DNA of 64,000 nucleotides from Salminus brasiliensis (Eukaryota > Chordata > Actinopteri > Characiformes > Bryconidae): contig NC_132879.1 of NCBI RefSeq assembly GCF_030463535.1, forward strand, positions 31,418,133 to 31,482,132, in the 5' to 3' direction. The stretch's first letter is position 1. The number at the start of each line of letters is the position of its first letter. The translations under genes and the position numbers were made by a program. Below the pieces are notes generated by a model. That model searched no databases and was not told the DNA's origin. It was given only the letters and a program-made list of their open reading frames with translations. This document shows, in pieces, positions 25,152-37,534 of this stretch.

Positions 25152-25962
25152 AACTCGGCGGTGTTAAATTAACTCTGTCAGGGTTCATTTGACACTTTCA
25201 TAGTGTTTCTATTATTCTCAACAGCTATAGTTAATTTAATATTCTGGTCAGTGTTAGAGAACGTTAAGTGCTGATCTGGACACTCTGGTAGTGTTAGAAG
25301 AGAACCTCTGAACACAGTTGTTTTAACACTCACATGTCAGTTAGATCTCCTGGAGAGTTAAAAAAGTAATTTTGTAAAATGTTAAATAATTAAAATAATG
25401 ACAGTTACTAATTTATGTTGTTTCTAACTGGCTTATTAACATTCACAATCTTCACAAAAGCGATGGTCTAATCCTGCAACAGTGCATGAGTGGACACCTG
25501 CATGCAGCCTGCAGGGAAAGGGGTAGTTTGCTCTTACAACCATCAACACTGAATATATGAACACATGTGAACACCAATGGGGAGGAACATGATTGTTAGT
25601 AAGAGGGAGAAAGACACACCCAGCAGGCAAATAGGTGGTACCAGAAGCTAATGGGAGAGGTGTATGGTATGTGGGAGGAGCCTAAACTAATTAATCTTAT
25701 CACCACCTGCTTCTGTCATCTTTTAACACTATTAGTGTTAAGAAGGTATAGAGCAGCTCTGAAATCAACACTACACAACTCTAAATACTGTGAATTTAAC
25801 ACTGATGTTTTTGCTGTGCTTGGTGTGGAGCTCAGAGTTCTCTCGGTTTTGGTTTACTCAGTCAGTCAAATTTCAAGTGTTACACTGAACTCCTTCCCAG
25901 TGTTAAATTAACACTGAACACTTTCAAGTCCTGATTAACTCCCAAAGTGTTAAGAGAATTAG
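25152..25962 (+). repeat. GTGTTAA-rich foldback-type repeat, copy 1
   Basis: The segment begins GGTGTTAAATTAACTCTGTC and ends near AAAGTGTTAAGAG. GTGTTAA or its complement TTAACAC recurs many times inside, for example near 25,158, 25,320, 25,726, 25,800 and 25,902. A clearly related copy lies inverted at 37,535-38,155 and shares the strings CTCTTACAACCATCAACACT and GTGGGAGGAGCCTAAACTAA. No transposase is encoded, so it is most likely a non-autonomous DNA element. Its family is unknown to me. Confidence 0.65.
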
Positions 25963-26563
25963 CTCCATCCTTAATATGCTGTGTAGACCTGGAGGGGAAT
26001 GTCTAAGAAGTCAGCAGCAGCCATGGACTCTGGGAAAGAGAATCTACGAACTGTAAATCTGGTGTTGTGCTAGTTATTGTAAGTTGTTGTAGTGTCTGCT
26101 ATGTGTTTTTATATATCTGTAGGTGCTGCTGGGTAGCAGAGGAGAATTGAATTTACCAGAATAACTTTGTAAAAGTACTAAATTACAGTAGGGTACTGTT
26201 AATTTTACAGATAGTTCCTGGCAAGCCTGCTGACAGTTATTTACCATTTTGTAGGATTTTGTAGGATTGCCCCTATCATACCATGCCACCACTGCTGGAA
26301 GGGTGAAAGCTAGCATGTTCTTCTTCTTAGTCACATAAAGCCAGTTAACCTCATCTTTTCAATCTACTGCTAATACTACATCGTTGGAGAAATGCCCTTG
26401 CTTGGATGAGAGCGTTAACCGCCATTAATGCTATATCACGGTTACAACAGACGACCATTGTCCTCAGAGATGGGGGTTGACCATCCACTACCACTCAGAG
26501 AGGCCAATTGTGCTGTCTAGGATGATAGGGCCAAATGCTCAACAATATTCATATTTCAATTTG
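25963..26563. other. no gene recognised
   Basis: Short ORFs only; nothing that can be supported. Confidence 0.4.
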
Positions 26564-26708
26564 TTAACCCCTTAAAACACCTAGGGTCCGCCTGCCAGCC
26601 TAAAAAGTTATTACAAATAAATAGCGCCACCAGTTTGTACAGAAGTCTCTGTAGTTACTGAACAATACACCTTAGCGTGTAATAAGCTTTTCTGGCTTAA
26701 GGGGTTAA
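26564..26708. mobile_element. TTAA-flanked MITE, piggyBac-like
   Basis: A 145-base element has perfect 12-base inverted ends, TTAACCCCTTAA on the left and TTAAGGGGTTAA on the right. The outermost TTAA on each side would be the target duplication, as for piggyBac-class elements. The interior is non-coding and contains the phrase GCGCCACCAGTTTGTACAG. Assignment to piggyBac rests only on the TTAA target and end shape. Confidence 0.7.
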
Positions 26709-28069
26709 TGATCTCCACAAATAAGTTGATGCCATTGATATTTAAAAATCCCATTCATATCCGTTCTAATTCAGCTCAGATCTGGAGTTTCCAAAATGAG
26801 CTTGACTACAGAACAGTGTGTGTTTCATGTGTTGGGCTTTCCAGTTAGATTTTTTGCATATATGTGGTCATATTCTCTCTTTAAAATTTTAAAAGTTTAA
26901 AATTAATATGTCCATTAAACCAAATAAAATATTATCAAAATTAGTATGGACATACTTAGCCTTATTCGGTACCGCTAGCAGTGAAGTGATTTGATGACTG
27001 CCCAGTCACATGAAACAACAGGATAAAATAGCAAAAGATAAAGTGTAAGTAAGTAAGATAATAAAGTCCTGCGTACGATGATAAAAAGTCCTGTGTGCGA
27101 TGTGCTATATGTGTGTGAGCATGTCAGTGTGTATTCCGTGCATGTGCAACGTACTGCATGTGCAAGAAAGAGAGCAGATCATGTGTAAGAATGTGATTGC
27201 AGGCCTACATGTGTAATCACCTGTTCTAATTAAAACAATACATGCCAGAGATAGTTGGTTGGAGAAGTCATGAGCATCAGTGACCTCAGATAGTCCAGGT
27301 CTAGCAGACTGATTGCTGCTTCTTTGTCAGTAAGTGAGTGAGCAGGAAAGCCTGTGAGCAGTCTTTGATCATCACTCAGCTTTGAACGAGCAGAGCACTC
27401 TACTCTCTGCCTGTTTTCTTAAAGGGTGGATGAGAGCCCCACACTCAGCCAGTGCCAGATCATTCAAGGGCTTAACTGTGAGTGAGTGTGTGTTTATGCC
27501 TTCAGTGCCTTTATAGTGGATTTGTTGCCCTGGATGAATTGGTTATTCAGCTTCTCTTAAACAGTTTAGATCAAGTTAATGTAACAGGCAAATTTAAACT
27601 GTGTTTGATGATGGTTAACACATATTTTAAGATAAATTTCAGCAAAGTTTAGTGTCCTGTTTGTGCTCTTAAGTGGGGTGTTCGAGTAAGATTCTCTCTT
27701 TACAAACATCTGAGAGGCAGCCCCATTAAAAAGTATCAGCAGAGGTAGAAGAGTGTCTGCACTGGCAATTATCAGCCGTGAAAAAGACGACAGTGGATAA
27801 AATCACCCTGAACAACAAACTACTGCCCCAAACCACCAACTCCAATTAAAAACCTCTCAGAGAGCCAACTGTGTGAGGATGAAGTGTACACTGCCTTTCT
27901 CTCTCTCGCTATCTCTCCCTCTTTCTCTCTTTCTCTGTCTAATGGGATTAGAGAGGCCGCTGTGATCAGGCTGGATGAGATTTCTGCCATAGGCCTTCTG
28001 GTACAGATGCATTAATTGGAGTATAAGCAATAAAACCCAGAAAGCCAGGTAACATTATGTATATATTAC
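26709..28069. other. no gene recognised; CT-rich tract and enhancer-like block
   Basis: A pyrimidine tract of CT repeats lies at about 27,895-27,940. The flanking DNA (27,690-27,890 and 27,940-28,040) is repeat-free and rich in ATTA-type homeodomain cores, for example TAATGGGATTAGAG. No ORF of note was found. Confidence 0.4.
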
Positions 28070-28490
28070 ATATTGTTGTCCAATAAAAACCATACATCTC
28101 CATTTTTGTCAGTTTTATGGTTTGAACCCTGTAGCTGCTCCGAACAGAGTACTTGGACGAATAGTCCTATGGTCGTCTTATTGTATTGTGTTTAGCAATG
28201 TCTAAGCTTGGAGGTATCTTTTGTATTATTAGTCTATTTTAACTAGCTGAGGTTTTCTTGGGTAAATAGCAAAGCACTTTGTAAGTCGCTCTGGATAAGA
28301 GCGTCTGCTAAATGCCGTAAATGTAAATGTAAATGTAAATGTAAATAACTGAATGAATGGGCCAATAGAAATGCTCTGAATTACTCAGAATAAACTTCCA
28401 TTCAGAGTTAAGGACGTTTTGCCTTCTCATGTAAAGTCACCATTTTGGAGATACCTCTTTTTTATTGGACAGCAACAATATACATATTTT
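28070..28490. mobile_element. composite element: MITE with nested SINE
   Basis: The outer ends are inverted repeats: ATTGTTGTCCAATAAAAAC on the left and the complement of TTTTTATTGGACAGCAACAAT on the right, followed inward on both sides by related CTCCATTTTGG-type sequence. Inside, about 28,130-28,345 is a SINE fragment whose 3' end, GTAAGTCGCTCTGGATAAGA then GCGTCTGCTAAATGCC, finishes in four TAAATG repeats. The SINE has apparently inserted into the older non-autonomous DNA element. Confidence 0.6.
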
Positions 28491-29039
28491 TCATTTTCTT
28501 TATGGTAATGAGTGTGTAATTCTGCAATGATTTTCTTACAGGTAGGCAGGCTATTGGTGGTTGTCACCTCACTGTAGCAATGTCTATGCCCACCCACCCA
28601 CAATTTGTAACCAGGGAAGACTTAAAAAAAAATGCCACTGTGTGAAAGTTACAATTATATCATTAAATGCTGGGCTGTTGAATTTAAAGTGACAATAACA
28701 CATTAACGCAATCACACTTTAACACAGTTTTAAAACATTAGTGCCATTAACTCAGGTTATTTTTACACCATGAATCACCTGTAGTTCAAGCTGCATAATG
28801 TAGCCAACTAGCCTTCAGCTTGTATTAGAATTCCCTCCTACTGTTTGAATCAGATGACTAATAAAGAAAGGTTTTTTGCCATTTCAAAAATTTATGAAAA
28901 AAAAGAATTTGGATTGTGTCCAATGACTGAATTTGAAATTTGTGATTTTGTCACTAGAATACACAAGGCACATGAAACAGAGATAACAAAACTAGCTAGA
29001 TATGCAAATGTACAAACACAGAGTGCTCTCTGCAATGAT
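28491..29039. other. no gene recognised
   Basis: An 81-codon open frame on the plus strand (28,845-29,090) starts MNQMTNKERFF. It is AT-driven and has no recognisable domain. Confidence 0.35.
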
Positions 29040-29305
29040 GATGATCCATCCTACACTTCTGGGATGAATTTTGAAGCTGGAGAAGTTTGAGATGGGGTGC
29101 TGATCATCCAGCATCATGACATCACTAATTCTCTTTCACGAAATGCAATCCAATTCTCACAGCGACGCTGAAGAAAATCCAGTAAAAAGCCTTCCCTGGA
29201 CAGTAGAGACAGTTACTCCAACAAAGGCAGGATAAACTTTTAGATTTTAAATGAAGCAATGAATGAGTAGATGCCCCAATACTTTTGTCCATATAGTGGA
29301 CATGA
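29040..29305 (+). mobile_element. DNA transposon 3' end, decayed
   Basis: The segment ends in GCCCCAATACTTTTGTCCAT and ATATAGTG, a terminal sequence typical of abundant fish Tc1-class elements. The preceding bases read, with stops, like the last part of a transposase. The other end of the element is not found, so it is truncated. Confidence 0.5.
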
Positions 29306-30649
29306 ACTTGTTAAGTACATTTGTGTGAAGCATGTTGCCTATTTAAACTGGATAAAACATTTTTAAGATTAAAAAGTAGAACTGAAACTGATATCAATGG
29401 ATCTGTTAGAACTGATGGACTTTGTTCTCAGTCTCTGATTAGCGGACGCCTGAAGGATTGCAGGGTATTCCTGACTTACACTGGGCCATGGTGAGTGACA
29501 TCATAAGTGCTGATGTTGTGGACCGCCGTGCCCCTGGATATTTTCTTCAGTGTCTAGTGAAACAAACCTTCTTTTGGGATCATGTCATGCTGCTCATGTG
29601 TCAAAAGGCATCCATCACATTCTAGCCAGATCCTTCAGACCAGAAAGCAAGACTTGCAGTGTGTATGATATGAATGAACAGGGTCTTAGCGCCTTTTCTT
29701 TGCACGTTTGATTTTTGTCATTCTATGTCTGTATTATCAGTGTGAATATGATATAGTGAAAAACTGCAAAAGAACTTTCAGTGTCTACAAAGCAACTGGA
29801 GTGAATTGAGTAGATTTTGATTCAAAGTTCGTCTTGCTTTTACACTCTCAGCTTGAGGCTGTGAAGGCCCTGCTGGAGAGCTTTCTTTATTCTCGCTATT
29901 CTTCCAGCACCTTCACAATGGCTTTTACCTTTAGAAAAGCCTTCTCTGCACTCTCCAATGAACGTTTCTAAAGATGTGGCCTTGCGCCCAAACGTTTTCT
30001 TGCTCATCTTTTTATCTGAGAACTGCAAAAAATGGCTTTTTAGCCTTTCATTCTCTTTCAGTCAATTTAAGAGATAAGGAAGTAAACGCAACAAAACAGG
30101 CTAGGTGGTATGGCATAAACACATGCAAAGGATTTGGCATCCACAATCAAATGAGATGTTTCAGCTGGATGAACATTGATCATGGATTGTGCCTACACTG
30201 AAGTAAAACAAATGATTGCATATGACAAACCAATTCAAATCTACATGCAGTCAAATCTCTCCATGTCTCTCAGTGGTGGGACAAGCACAGAACAGTCCTC
30301 CTCCATTTTCCTCAGTTAGTTCATTGGCCATACACACCATCTCCACCGATGTTTTCTTTCTTTTATCGCGGAAACAGTTATTTTTAACAGCTACTTTGGT
30401 CAAACTCCAACATAATCTGCTCACCATCATTTGTAAATGGCCAAAGAAAGTCACCACAGTGGCATGGAAAACCCATCACCAGACTAGTGTTTCAGTAGTG
30501 TAATGACAGAGCAATATATATATAGGTATAGCATAGGTGCTCACAACTGCGTAGGCCATTTCCCCAGACTCTGCATTAATGTGACAAAGTGACATAAATC
30601 AGCCTTTACTTTAATAATAAATGAATACCTTCATCATTCTTCTTATCCC
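29306..30649. other. no gene recognised
   Basis: Short ORFs on both strands only, the largest being 95 codons at 30,216-30,503 on the plus strand, with no domain recognised. Confidence 0.4.
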
Positions 30650-30905
30650 TTTTTCAAAGTGAGGGTCATGGTGGGTCCAGAGCCTAACCAGGCATTCCTG
30701 GGCACAAATAAGAATATCCCCTGGAGAAGATGTCAGTGCATCGCATGGTACCATACACACTAACTCACTCTGACACTCACACCTAGGGGCGATTTAGGAT
30801 CATGTTCTTGTGTGTTTTTGGGAGGTGAGAAGAAACTGGAGCACCCAGAGAAAACCCTCACAAACAGTAACAGGAAAGAGGATCAAACCCAGCTAGCAAG
30901 GCTCA
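30650..30905. repeat. interspersed SINE-like repeat
   Basis: The phrases GTGGGTCCAGAGCCTAACC, CACACTAACTCACTCTGACA, GTGTGTTTTTGGGAGG and CTGGAGCACCCAGAGAAAAC, in that order, are the hallmark of a very common ray-finned-fish repeat. A short piece of the same repeat occurs at 53,125-53,165. It is truncated on both sides. Confidence 0.6.
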
Positions 30906-32539
30906 CAAATGTGAAGATGTAGAATGCACAACAACAGACAAAGGAACACTGAATCAGGCACTACAACTTAAACACAGACAGGACAAGGAACTCCTGAAAA
31001 AGATAATGAGAGGGCAGGGCTACAAAGGAGAGGGCGGAGGCTAGATCACAAAAAACAGGCCAAAGAAAAATAAACACACAAAGACCAGGAAGGGCAGAAA
31101 CAAGGGTAAGGAGGAGCTACACATTACAATTATTTTTTTGACACCTGAAAAACTGGAATGAACAAAAAAGAACCGAGTAAAACGAGTGACAGTCCAGCAG
31201 CTGTTAGACACATGCTCCGGCTTTTTAAGACACCGATCCTCAGGGCTGCTGTCTGTGGTGATTCAGGCGTGTCTGAATGCTGATGAACTTTCTCTTCTTT
31301 AACCGTGTTGTGATCAGGGTCACGGCTGGGTCACCTTCTCCCCACTTAGCCTTCGTTCAGTTGCCCCTCTTACCAGATTGGGGAGCTGTACGACTGATGG
31401 ATCTGTGACGTTAGCCCTGACGAGCCAATTCAAGCGAGTCAGGCCAATTACTTCATCTCCTCCCAAACTGCTACATCAAATTCAATATCTGGCTTCTGCC
31501 ATTTGTGGAAAATACAACCTTTACTACAGTACACAGAGTAATAGAAAAGAACAAAATAGAACAGGCTTTGCAGACATTCCCAGTGTGTGTTAATAATTGA
31601 CCACTGAGAGTACTTTCAGAGTCTGGAAGAGCAATATTATTTATTTGTTTAGTGACATGCATATGCTTCTGTGACAGTTCAGTGCACCAGTCCAACAACC
31701 CCAGAAGCAAATCATTCATGAGTGATTTTGCCACTGTGGTATAATTATTCATCTACACAGATGGATATCACCGGCTCCTCTGTGTCTTAGCAACTAGTGC
31801 CTCATAATAAGGATTTCACACCATCCATTGCCCACATGATCAGTAGCACACATTGGTAAGCGCTCAAACACTAGTGACTGATCAGCTCCATTTGCATTCT
31901 CCAAAACAAGTCCAGTTCCACAAACTGAGCAGTAACACTGAATGGAAATGGTATAGACTCTATACATTAAACCTACATATTAAACTGTCCATATCTTACA
32001 TCTCTCTCTCTCATCCTCCAAAATTTCAAATCAAACCAATCAAACTTTTGGCTTCACAGGTGTTTATGATTACTCAGGTGTGTTACCTGCATTGCTTCAT
32101 TGGTGCAGTCATAAGATACCTAGGCTTGCTTATAAGATTTCAAACACCTTTGAAGTCTGTAGTTGCCATTGTTTAACCTAAGGACAAAAGCTGTCCCAGT
32201 GAAAGTGAAAGAAGCTGTTATGAAGCTGGAAACAATAATAAATCCATTAGAGACATCAACCAAACCAACCATCAACTGTGTGGAATAGCAAAAAAGTACT
32301 TAAAAGAGCAAAAGTCTGTACTGAATGTGTGTGGTGGAGATAATGTGCAGGCATATGTAACATGCTATGACATATAACTGTACGTAGTCAGCTTATAACA
32401 TACATACATGCAGGAGTTACTGAGGTAGAAGAGGACAGTTCTCATGAATACAGTATTTAGCAACATGTAACCTAATAGGTGTGCAATGCAAGTAGCCACA
32501 TGGTGGGAGTATCAATAGAGATGTGTATGTGAGTGAGTA
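30906..32539. other. no gene recognised; enhancer-like block at 31,190-31,560
   Basis: About 30,906-31,125 is A-rich and repeat-like (runs such as AACACAGACAGGACAAGGAA). The block 31,190-31,560 is GC-richer than its surroundings and repeat-free, and could be a conserved non-coding element or an unrecognised exon. No frame gives a recognisable protein. Confidence 0.35.
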
Positions 32540-32850
32540 TGAAGTATGTGTGCAAGTGTGTGTTGTAAAGTCTGACAGCTTGGGGGTAAAAGCTATTGCA
32601 GAGTTTGGCAGTGATGGCTCAGGTGCTGGTGGCTTTGTGTAAATGTCCATAATGGAGAGGAGAGAGACACTGATAATCGTCTTAACTGTCCTCACTATTC
32701 TCTATCGGGTCTTGTGGTCAGAGACGTTGCAATTCCTGAACCAGACAGTGATGCAGCAGCTCAGGATGCTCTCCACAGTCCCTCCATAGAACATGGTGGG
32801 GAGGAAGATAAGCTTTCCTCAGTCTCATCAACATAAACATTGAGTGAACA
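32540..32850 (+). repeat. interspersed retroelement-like repeat fragment
   Basis: Phrases such as CTGACAGCTTGGGGGTAAAAGC, broken here as CTGACAGCTTGGGGG and GTAAAAGCTATTGCAG, then CCTGAACCAGACAGTGATGC and CAGGATGCTCTCCACAG, occur in the order known from a common fish dispersed repeat. The copy is incomplete and has no coding capacity. Confidence 0.5.
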
Positions 32851-32914
32851 TTAAGTGAAGTCAACAATCATCTACTTAGTTTTTTTCTGCGGTGTGAAGG
32901 AGCAGCTTATCTGA

Positions 32915-33370
32915 TAGAGTTGCAGTAAATCCCTCCAAACTTCACCCTACAGCAAGATAATCATCCCAAACATACTGCTACGGCAATACAGATGTTTTCC
33001 AAAGTAAAAACTACTTGCCTGTCGCCCAATTTAAAATTCAACTGAACATGCGCTCCATATGCTGAATAGAAACCTTAAAGAAACAAGGCCACTAAACAAG
33101 AAAGAGCTGAAGAAGCTGCAGTAGAGGCTTGGCAAAGAATAACCAGAGACAATACTCAGCATCTGGTAATGTCTATGAATCGCAGACTTCATGAAGTCAC
33201 TGCATGCAACAGATATGCAACAAAATACTAAACATGACTGCTTTAAATGTGCCTAGCATTGCTATGTCCCAAACATTATGGAGCTCTGAAATAAGGGAGA
33301 AATGCAGATAGAGAGGTGCAACAAGGAAAATGTGTATTTGTCCCAAATGTTATGGAGAGTACTTTATATA
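32915..33370 (+). mobile_element. Tc1/mariner transposase remnant
   Basis: In the plus frames, with stops and shifts, the sequence reads like the second half of a Tc1 transposase. A decayed 'LQQDNHPKHTA' box lies near 32,950-32,985, and an ending of the type 'AWQRITRDNTQHLVMSMNRR' stops at about 33,230. The remaining 140 bases are non-coding 3' end. The N-terminal half and clear terminal repeats are absent. Confidence 0.65.
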
Positions 33371-36300
33371 AGGCCATTTTTATTTGCATGGTTTTATTCA
33401 AACTGCAGGTAAAAGTGACACACATCTGATCATAAATGTTTGTTTGGTCATTTAGATGTAGTTTTTTTCACAAACTAACAATATCAGCATTGTAAGTAAA
33501 ATTATTTCTATTGCATATCTAAAAATGGAGTACTCTATGAAATAGCCCCCTAATTCCAGAACCGTAAAATTGACTGTTTTACTGTTTAGATGTGTCTTCC
33601 CAGAGAAGCATTTATATTCAAACTAGTCGAATATTCGAACCTGACAAGATAATACAAATGTTGGTCTGATCTGCAGTGAAGTCTCTCTTAAAATAACCGT
33701 ATCACTGATCTTTATTTGCCCACATCACTGTGAGCATTTAAACTTTTAAGGGATTCTGTAAGAGAGAGAGTCCAGAGTCCATATCTACTAAGTCCCTGCC
33801 TCTCTCATGGTGGATGTTAAATCTGTGGCTGTAAGAAGAATTGCTTTCTCCTAAAGCCAAGAGAGTCTCTAGATCCTTCTCAGAGTCAACAAAGAGCTCT
33901 CCTCTTGACGTCTAATAAATTGCTTTTCCCGAGATTAGAAGCACATTGCTGAAATTACTAACGGGAGGTTTTGCGCTACATAAAATGCCTGCCCCCCTCT
34001 GGTGCTGGAGTTGTGAGGTGCTGATGAGTTTCGTGACAGATGCCAGTGTCTGAGGAGTTAAATAAACTGAAAGCAATTTAAGGAGGTGAGAGGAAGAGCA
34101 CAGAAAGCAGTGCAGTGGACAGTTTCAGAACAGACTGTGTAATGGAAGAAAGCGAAGGAATGGACTGAGATCATGTTTTACAACGCCTGCTTAGTTATGC
34201 CAGTCTCGTTCACCCAATCAGTCTTGGAAATGATGCAAATTTTGTGAATTTCAATTTACAGCATGACCCAGACTGAGAGCGTTTAAGAGAGCAGAGGTGT
34301 GGAATAGCCTAGTTCCATACTCATTTAATAATACTGTCATTTCCATTAAATACTGAAATAAAAATAAAATAATATTTTCAAATGATAACTGTGTAAAAAC
34401 AGTACAATTTGGACATCCCTGTTCAAAAGACATGTTTTGTTAAGTAAAAATAAGTGAACAAATTACACAATTACTATTTTAACACATTAGGAAAAATATA
34501 TAAATTAATGTAAGTATCTACTTCTGGCCACTGACATTTGGGTCTTGCGAGTGAATTCCCAGGCTTGGTGATGAATTTACATGCCTTTGGGCAGTGCAAC
34601 ATGGTTTAGTAAAACTCACATTTTTTCCTTTTTTGATAATGGTTGGTTGTCTAACATCAGTGTTGAAGGCTGTGAGATTAAGTTAGCCTTTGGTTTTTTG
34701 CTGAGTGTGGCTTTATATAGGATGCATACTATAGCGATCAGTGTGATCAGTGTTTGTAGAGGTCTTAATTATTGTCACTAATTAGAAGACTGTAATAGCA
34801 ACTGGGTACAGTCAGTTGGACAGGAGCAAGTAAAAGTAATCTCTGTGTGTTTAGAAATCCTAATTTTCCTAAAGTCTCCTAAAGTTACAGTGTAATTTCA
34901 TTTCATTTACTAGGTTCAGGTGAACATTACTACTGAGTGGAAGTGTCTACATGTAGTTGTTTGTGTAGTTCCAAAAATATATTTTCATATTGAAAAACAC
35001 AGCTTAGTTGTGTGGAACCACTGTCCATGATTCATTTATTTTTTTTGTGCATTTCAATCTATCATCTTATTTTTTCCTGTTGTTTGGAAATAGCCTACAC
35101 ATGTGAACAACAGTGGTTAGACAGTATGAAGATCTGAAATAAACAGCAGTCGTTCTGTTTTTCTACTTTAGCAGAACATTCTACAAAATTGGTTTGACCC
35201 TGTGAGATCACAATTTGTCTCAGATGAGAAACAGCTTAAAGAGGGTTTGTCCAGCAGGTGGTGTAAATAAGTAACTGCAGCTTTGAGTGAATAGGTCTCA
35301 CAAATTTTCACAAAACGCATTTCCTCAGGCAGTGCTGGACAATACTGACATTTCCTGCATATATTGGAAATGTATGTTTCATTGGTAAATTCCTTTTTAC
35401 AAACTGATCAGTTAAATCCCTGATTGCTGCTACTCTCTACTTTGAAAAATGCAAATGCAATTTTTTATATTTTAACTGCATTTTAACTACTATTATAACT
35501 GCAACTGTATAAATGGTAGCTTTTCTAAATGTAATATATATTAATTACAGGTACTGCAGTTATGTGTTTTGAAATATATATATGTTTTCCCATATTTAAA
35601 AACATATTTTACTTGTTTTCTGTTGCATCTCATGTTTTCATTGTACTGTTTTCGTCTTTTCAGATTTCTTTAAAGTATGTTGTATCTATATATCTAAGAA
35701 ATACATTAGTCTCATATTTTATATTTTGAACCAAAAATCAATACGGGGGTGTGACACCAATTGGTTGTGTTGCAGTTAAGACTACTAGAGCCAAAACCAA
35801 AAGTCGGACCTTGACCATGACTTTGTAGTCATCTTCATATGGAAGGAAACCCCACACAAAAAAAATTAGCCCACCAATCTGTCTAATCACTACATCTGTC
35901 TACTCACCTGCCACTGTTTATGGGGTGTATTTTCTCTTTTAGTTTACACCCACCTTAAGATTAAAAATACAGTTTACTGACTATCTTGCATCTTGCAAGT
36001 ATTATATATTAAGACATATTTATTGCCCTGTAGTATCACATGTGAACCAGCTGTTTTAGAAACAAGAGGACATACATCAAAGTAACCCCGAAAATATTTG
36101 TATTTTATGTTTGAAACTGGTTAACAACCTACCAAAGTTACCTATACTTCAGTAAAAGTATTTTACTGCAGTGCTACTAGAGTAGTAGCAAGTGCAAAAG
36201 AACAGCAAAGCCCTGAAGAGCATGGATGGTAGTTTGCACAATTCAAGACAGCTCAGGCACAGACTCTGAATATTCAACTAAAGAAGCTACAATCATTTCA

Positions 36301-37009
36301 TTATAATAGTGCCAGCCACTGCTTAGAGCTCGCATATATTACAGCCATAGTTCTTTCCTGTACAAAGTGAATCCAACTGTTTACAAGCCCCCCTGTCTTG
36401 GTGTTTAAAGAAATAGAACTGCATGCTCATCACTTTCTGACCTGCAGGGTGCTGCTTTCAAGAGCTAGCAGATGGAGGTATATGGCTTTGTTTTGCCTTG
36501 AGAGAAACTTTTAATAGTCTCAAAAGATATTCACAACCCTATCCGCATCAGAATCAAGCAGAATAAATGAAAAGAAGTGTCACAACTATGCCGCAGGTTT
36601 CATCACCTAGATCTGCCTCACCAACATCTGTTCCTAGCTGATAGTACTTAGTGTTCTTAAATATGTCATGTGTTTCTGCTTCCTTTTAGCAGTTTTGCCA
36701 TTATTTATTAAATCCTTTTTATTGTATGCCTACGTAGTGCTCCCTTTTTCCTTGTGGTACGTTGTTTGCCCTGCTTGTGCAATATTGTCAATTTAGCAAA
36801 GGTCAGTGCACTGTAAACCTAGACAAGTTAAAAAAAAAAAAAGAAACTCTCTGATAATCTTTGTTGAACAAACAGAACACATTATGCTAAATCGTCTTAA
36901 TGCACTCATCACTGTATGTTAGAACAAAACAAATGTGAGATTAGAAAAAAACACAAACCCAAGTAATTTGAGTTACTTTAACCCAAAGTCTCAAGTTCTT
37001 TGACTTTAT
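33371..37009. other. no gene recognised; enhancer-like block 33,690-34,130
   Basis: Short ORFs only. The block 33,690-34,130 is repeat-free, contains homeodomain-like ATTA cores and a good CTCF-type word (listed separately). The part 35,440-36,180 is very AT-rich. A poly-A run lies at about 36,829-36,842. Confidence 0.4.
33988..34008 (-). promoter_or_regulatory. candidate CTCF-binding site
   Basis: On the minus strand the word CAGCACCAGAGGGGGGCAG fits the vertebrate CTCF core (CCASYAGRKGGCR) at nearly all positions. It sits in a repeat-free block. A single motif match cannot show occupancy. Confidence 0.35.
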
Positions 37010-37534
37010 TCTTCTGGTAGCTTAATATTGACAGCATATTTTCATAGCATTGTAATTGACACTATTACACCCAGCCACAATGGAGTCTCACACCTGATGC
37101 CTGACAGACAGGCAAAACATAGTCTGCAAACCTACACCCAAGAGAAAGTACACAACACACTGACAGTGAGTAAGGAGGGAAGGACACGCCCAGTATGCAA
37201 ATGGTGGGGAAAAATTTACATTTTATCCAAAAAGGATGTATTGCATAAGCCTCAAGTACCCCCTACAAGTCAATGCAAATTATTGAAACGCTGAATATTA
37301 CTGACTTAGTTACATGGTACCAGTTGAGAAACATCAACTTGAATGAAATGATTAAAGCAAGATCAGCGCAGCTTGCTTGGGCCAATCAGCTTCCAGTTGC
37401 TTATGACAACAGACTACTTAATACATTGATTCCATTCAAACATCCCTTTTGAATGGAGAAAATGACAGACTGACAGAATGTTCACCTACCTCAAAACAGT
37501 TCAGTTATGTATGGGATATATTCAGTTTAATTAG
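37010..37534. other. no gene recognised; repeat-related piece
   Basis: The phrase AAGGACACGCCCAGTATGCA near 37,180-37,200 resembles part of the GTGTTAA repeat (AAGACACACCCAGCAGGCAA at about 25,611), so this flank may hold another decayed copy. An 88-codon open frame at 37,028-37,294 has no recognisable domain. Confidence 0.35.

Noticed and set aside
28845-29090. 81-codon plus-strand ORF starting MNQMTNKERFF
   Set aside because: AT-rich, next to a decayed transposon end, with no recognisable domain.
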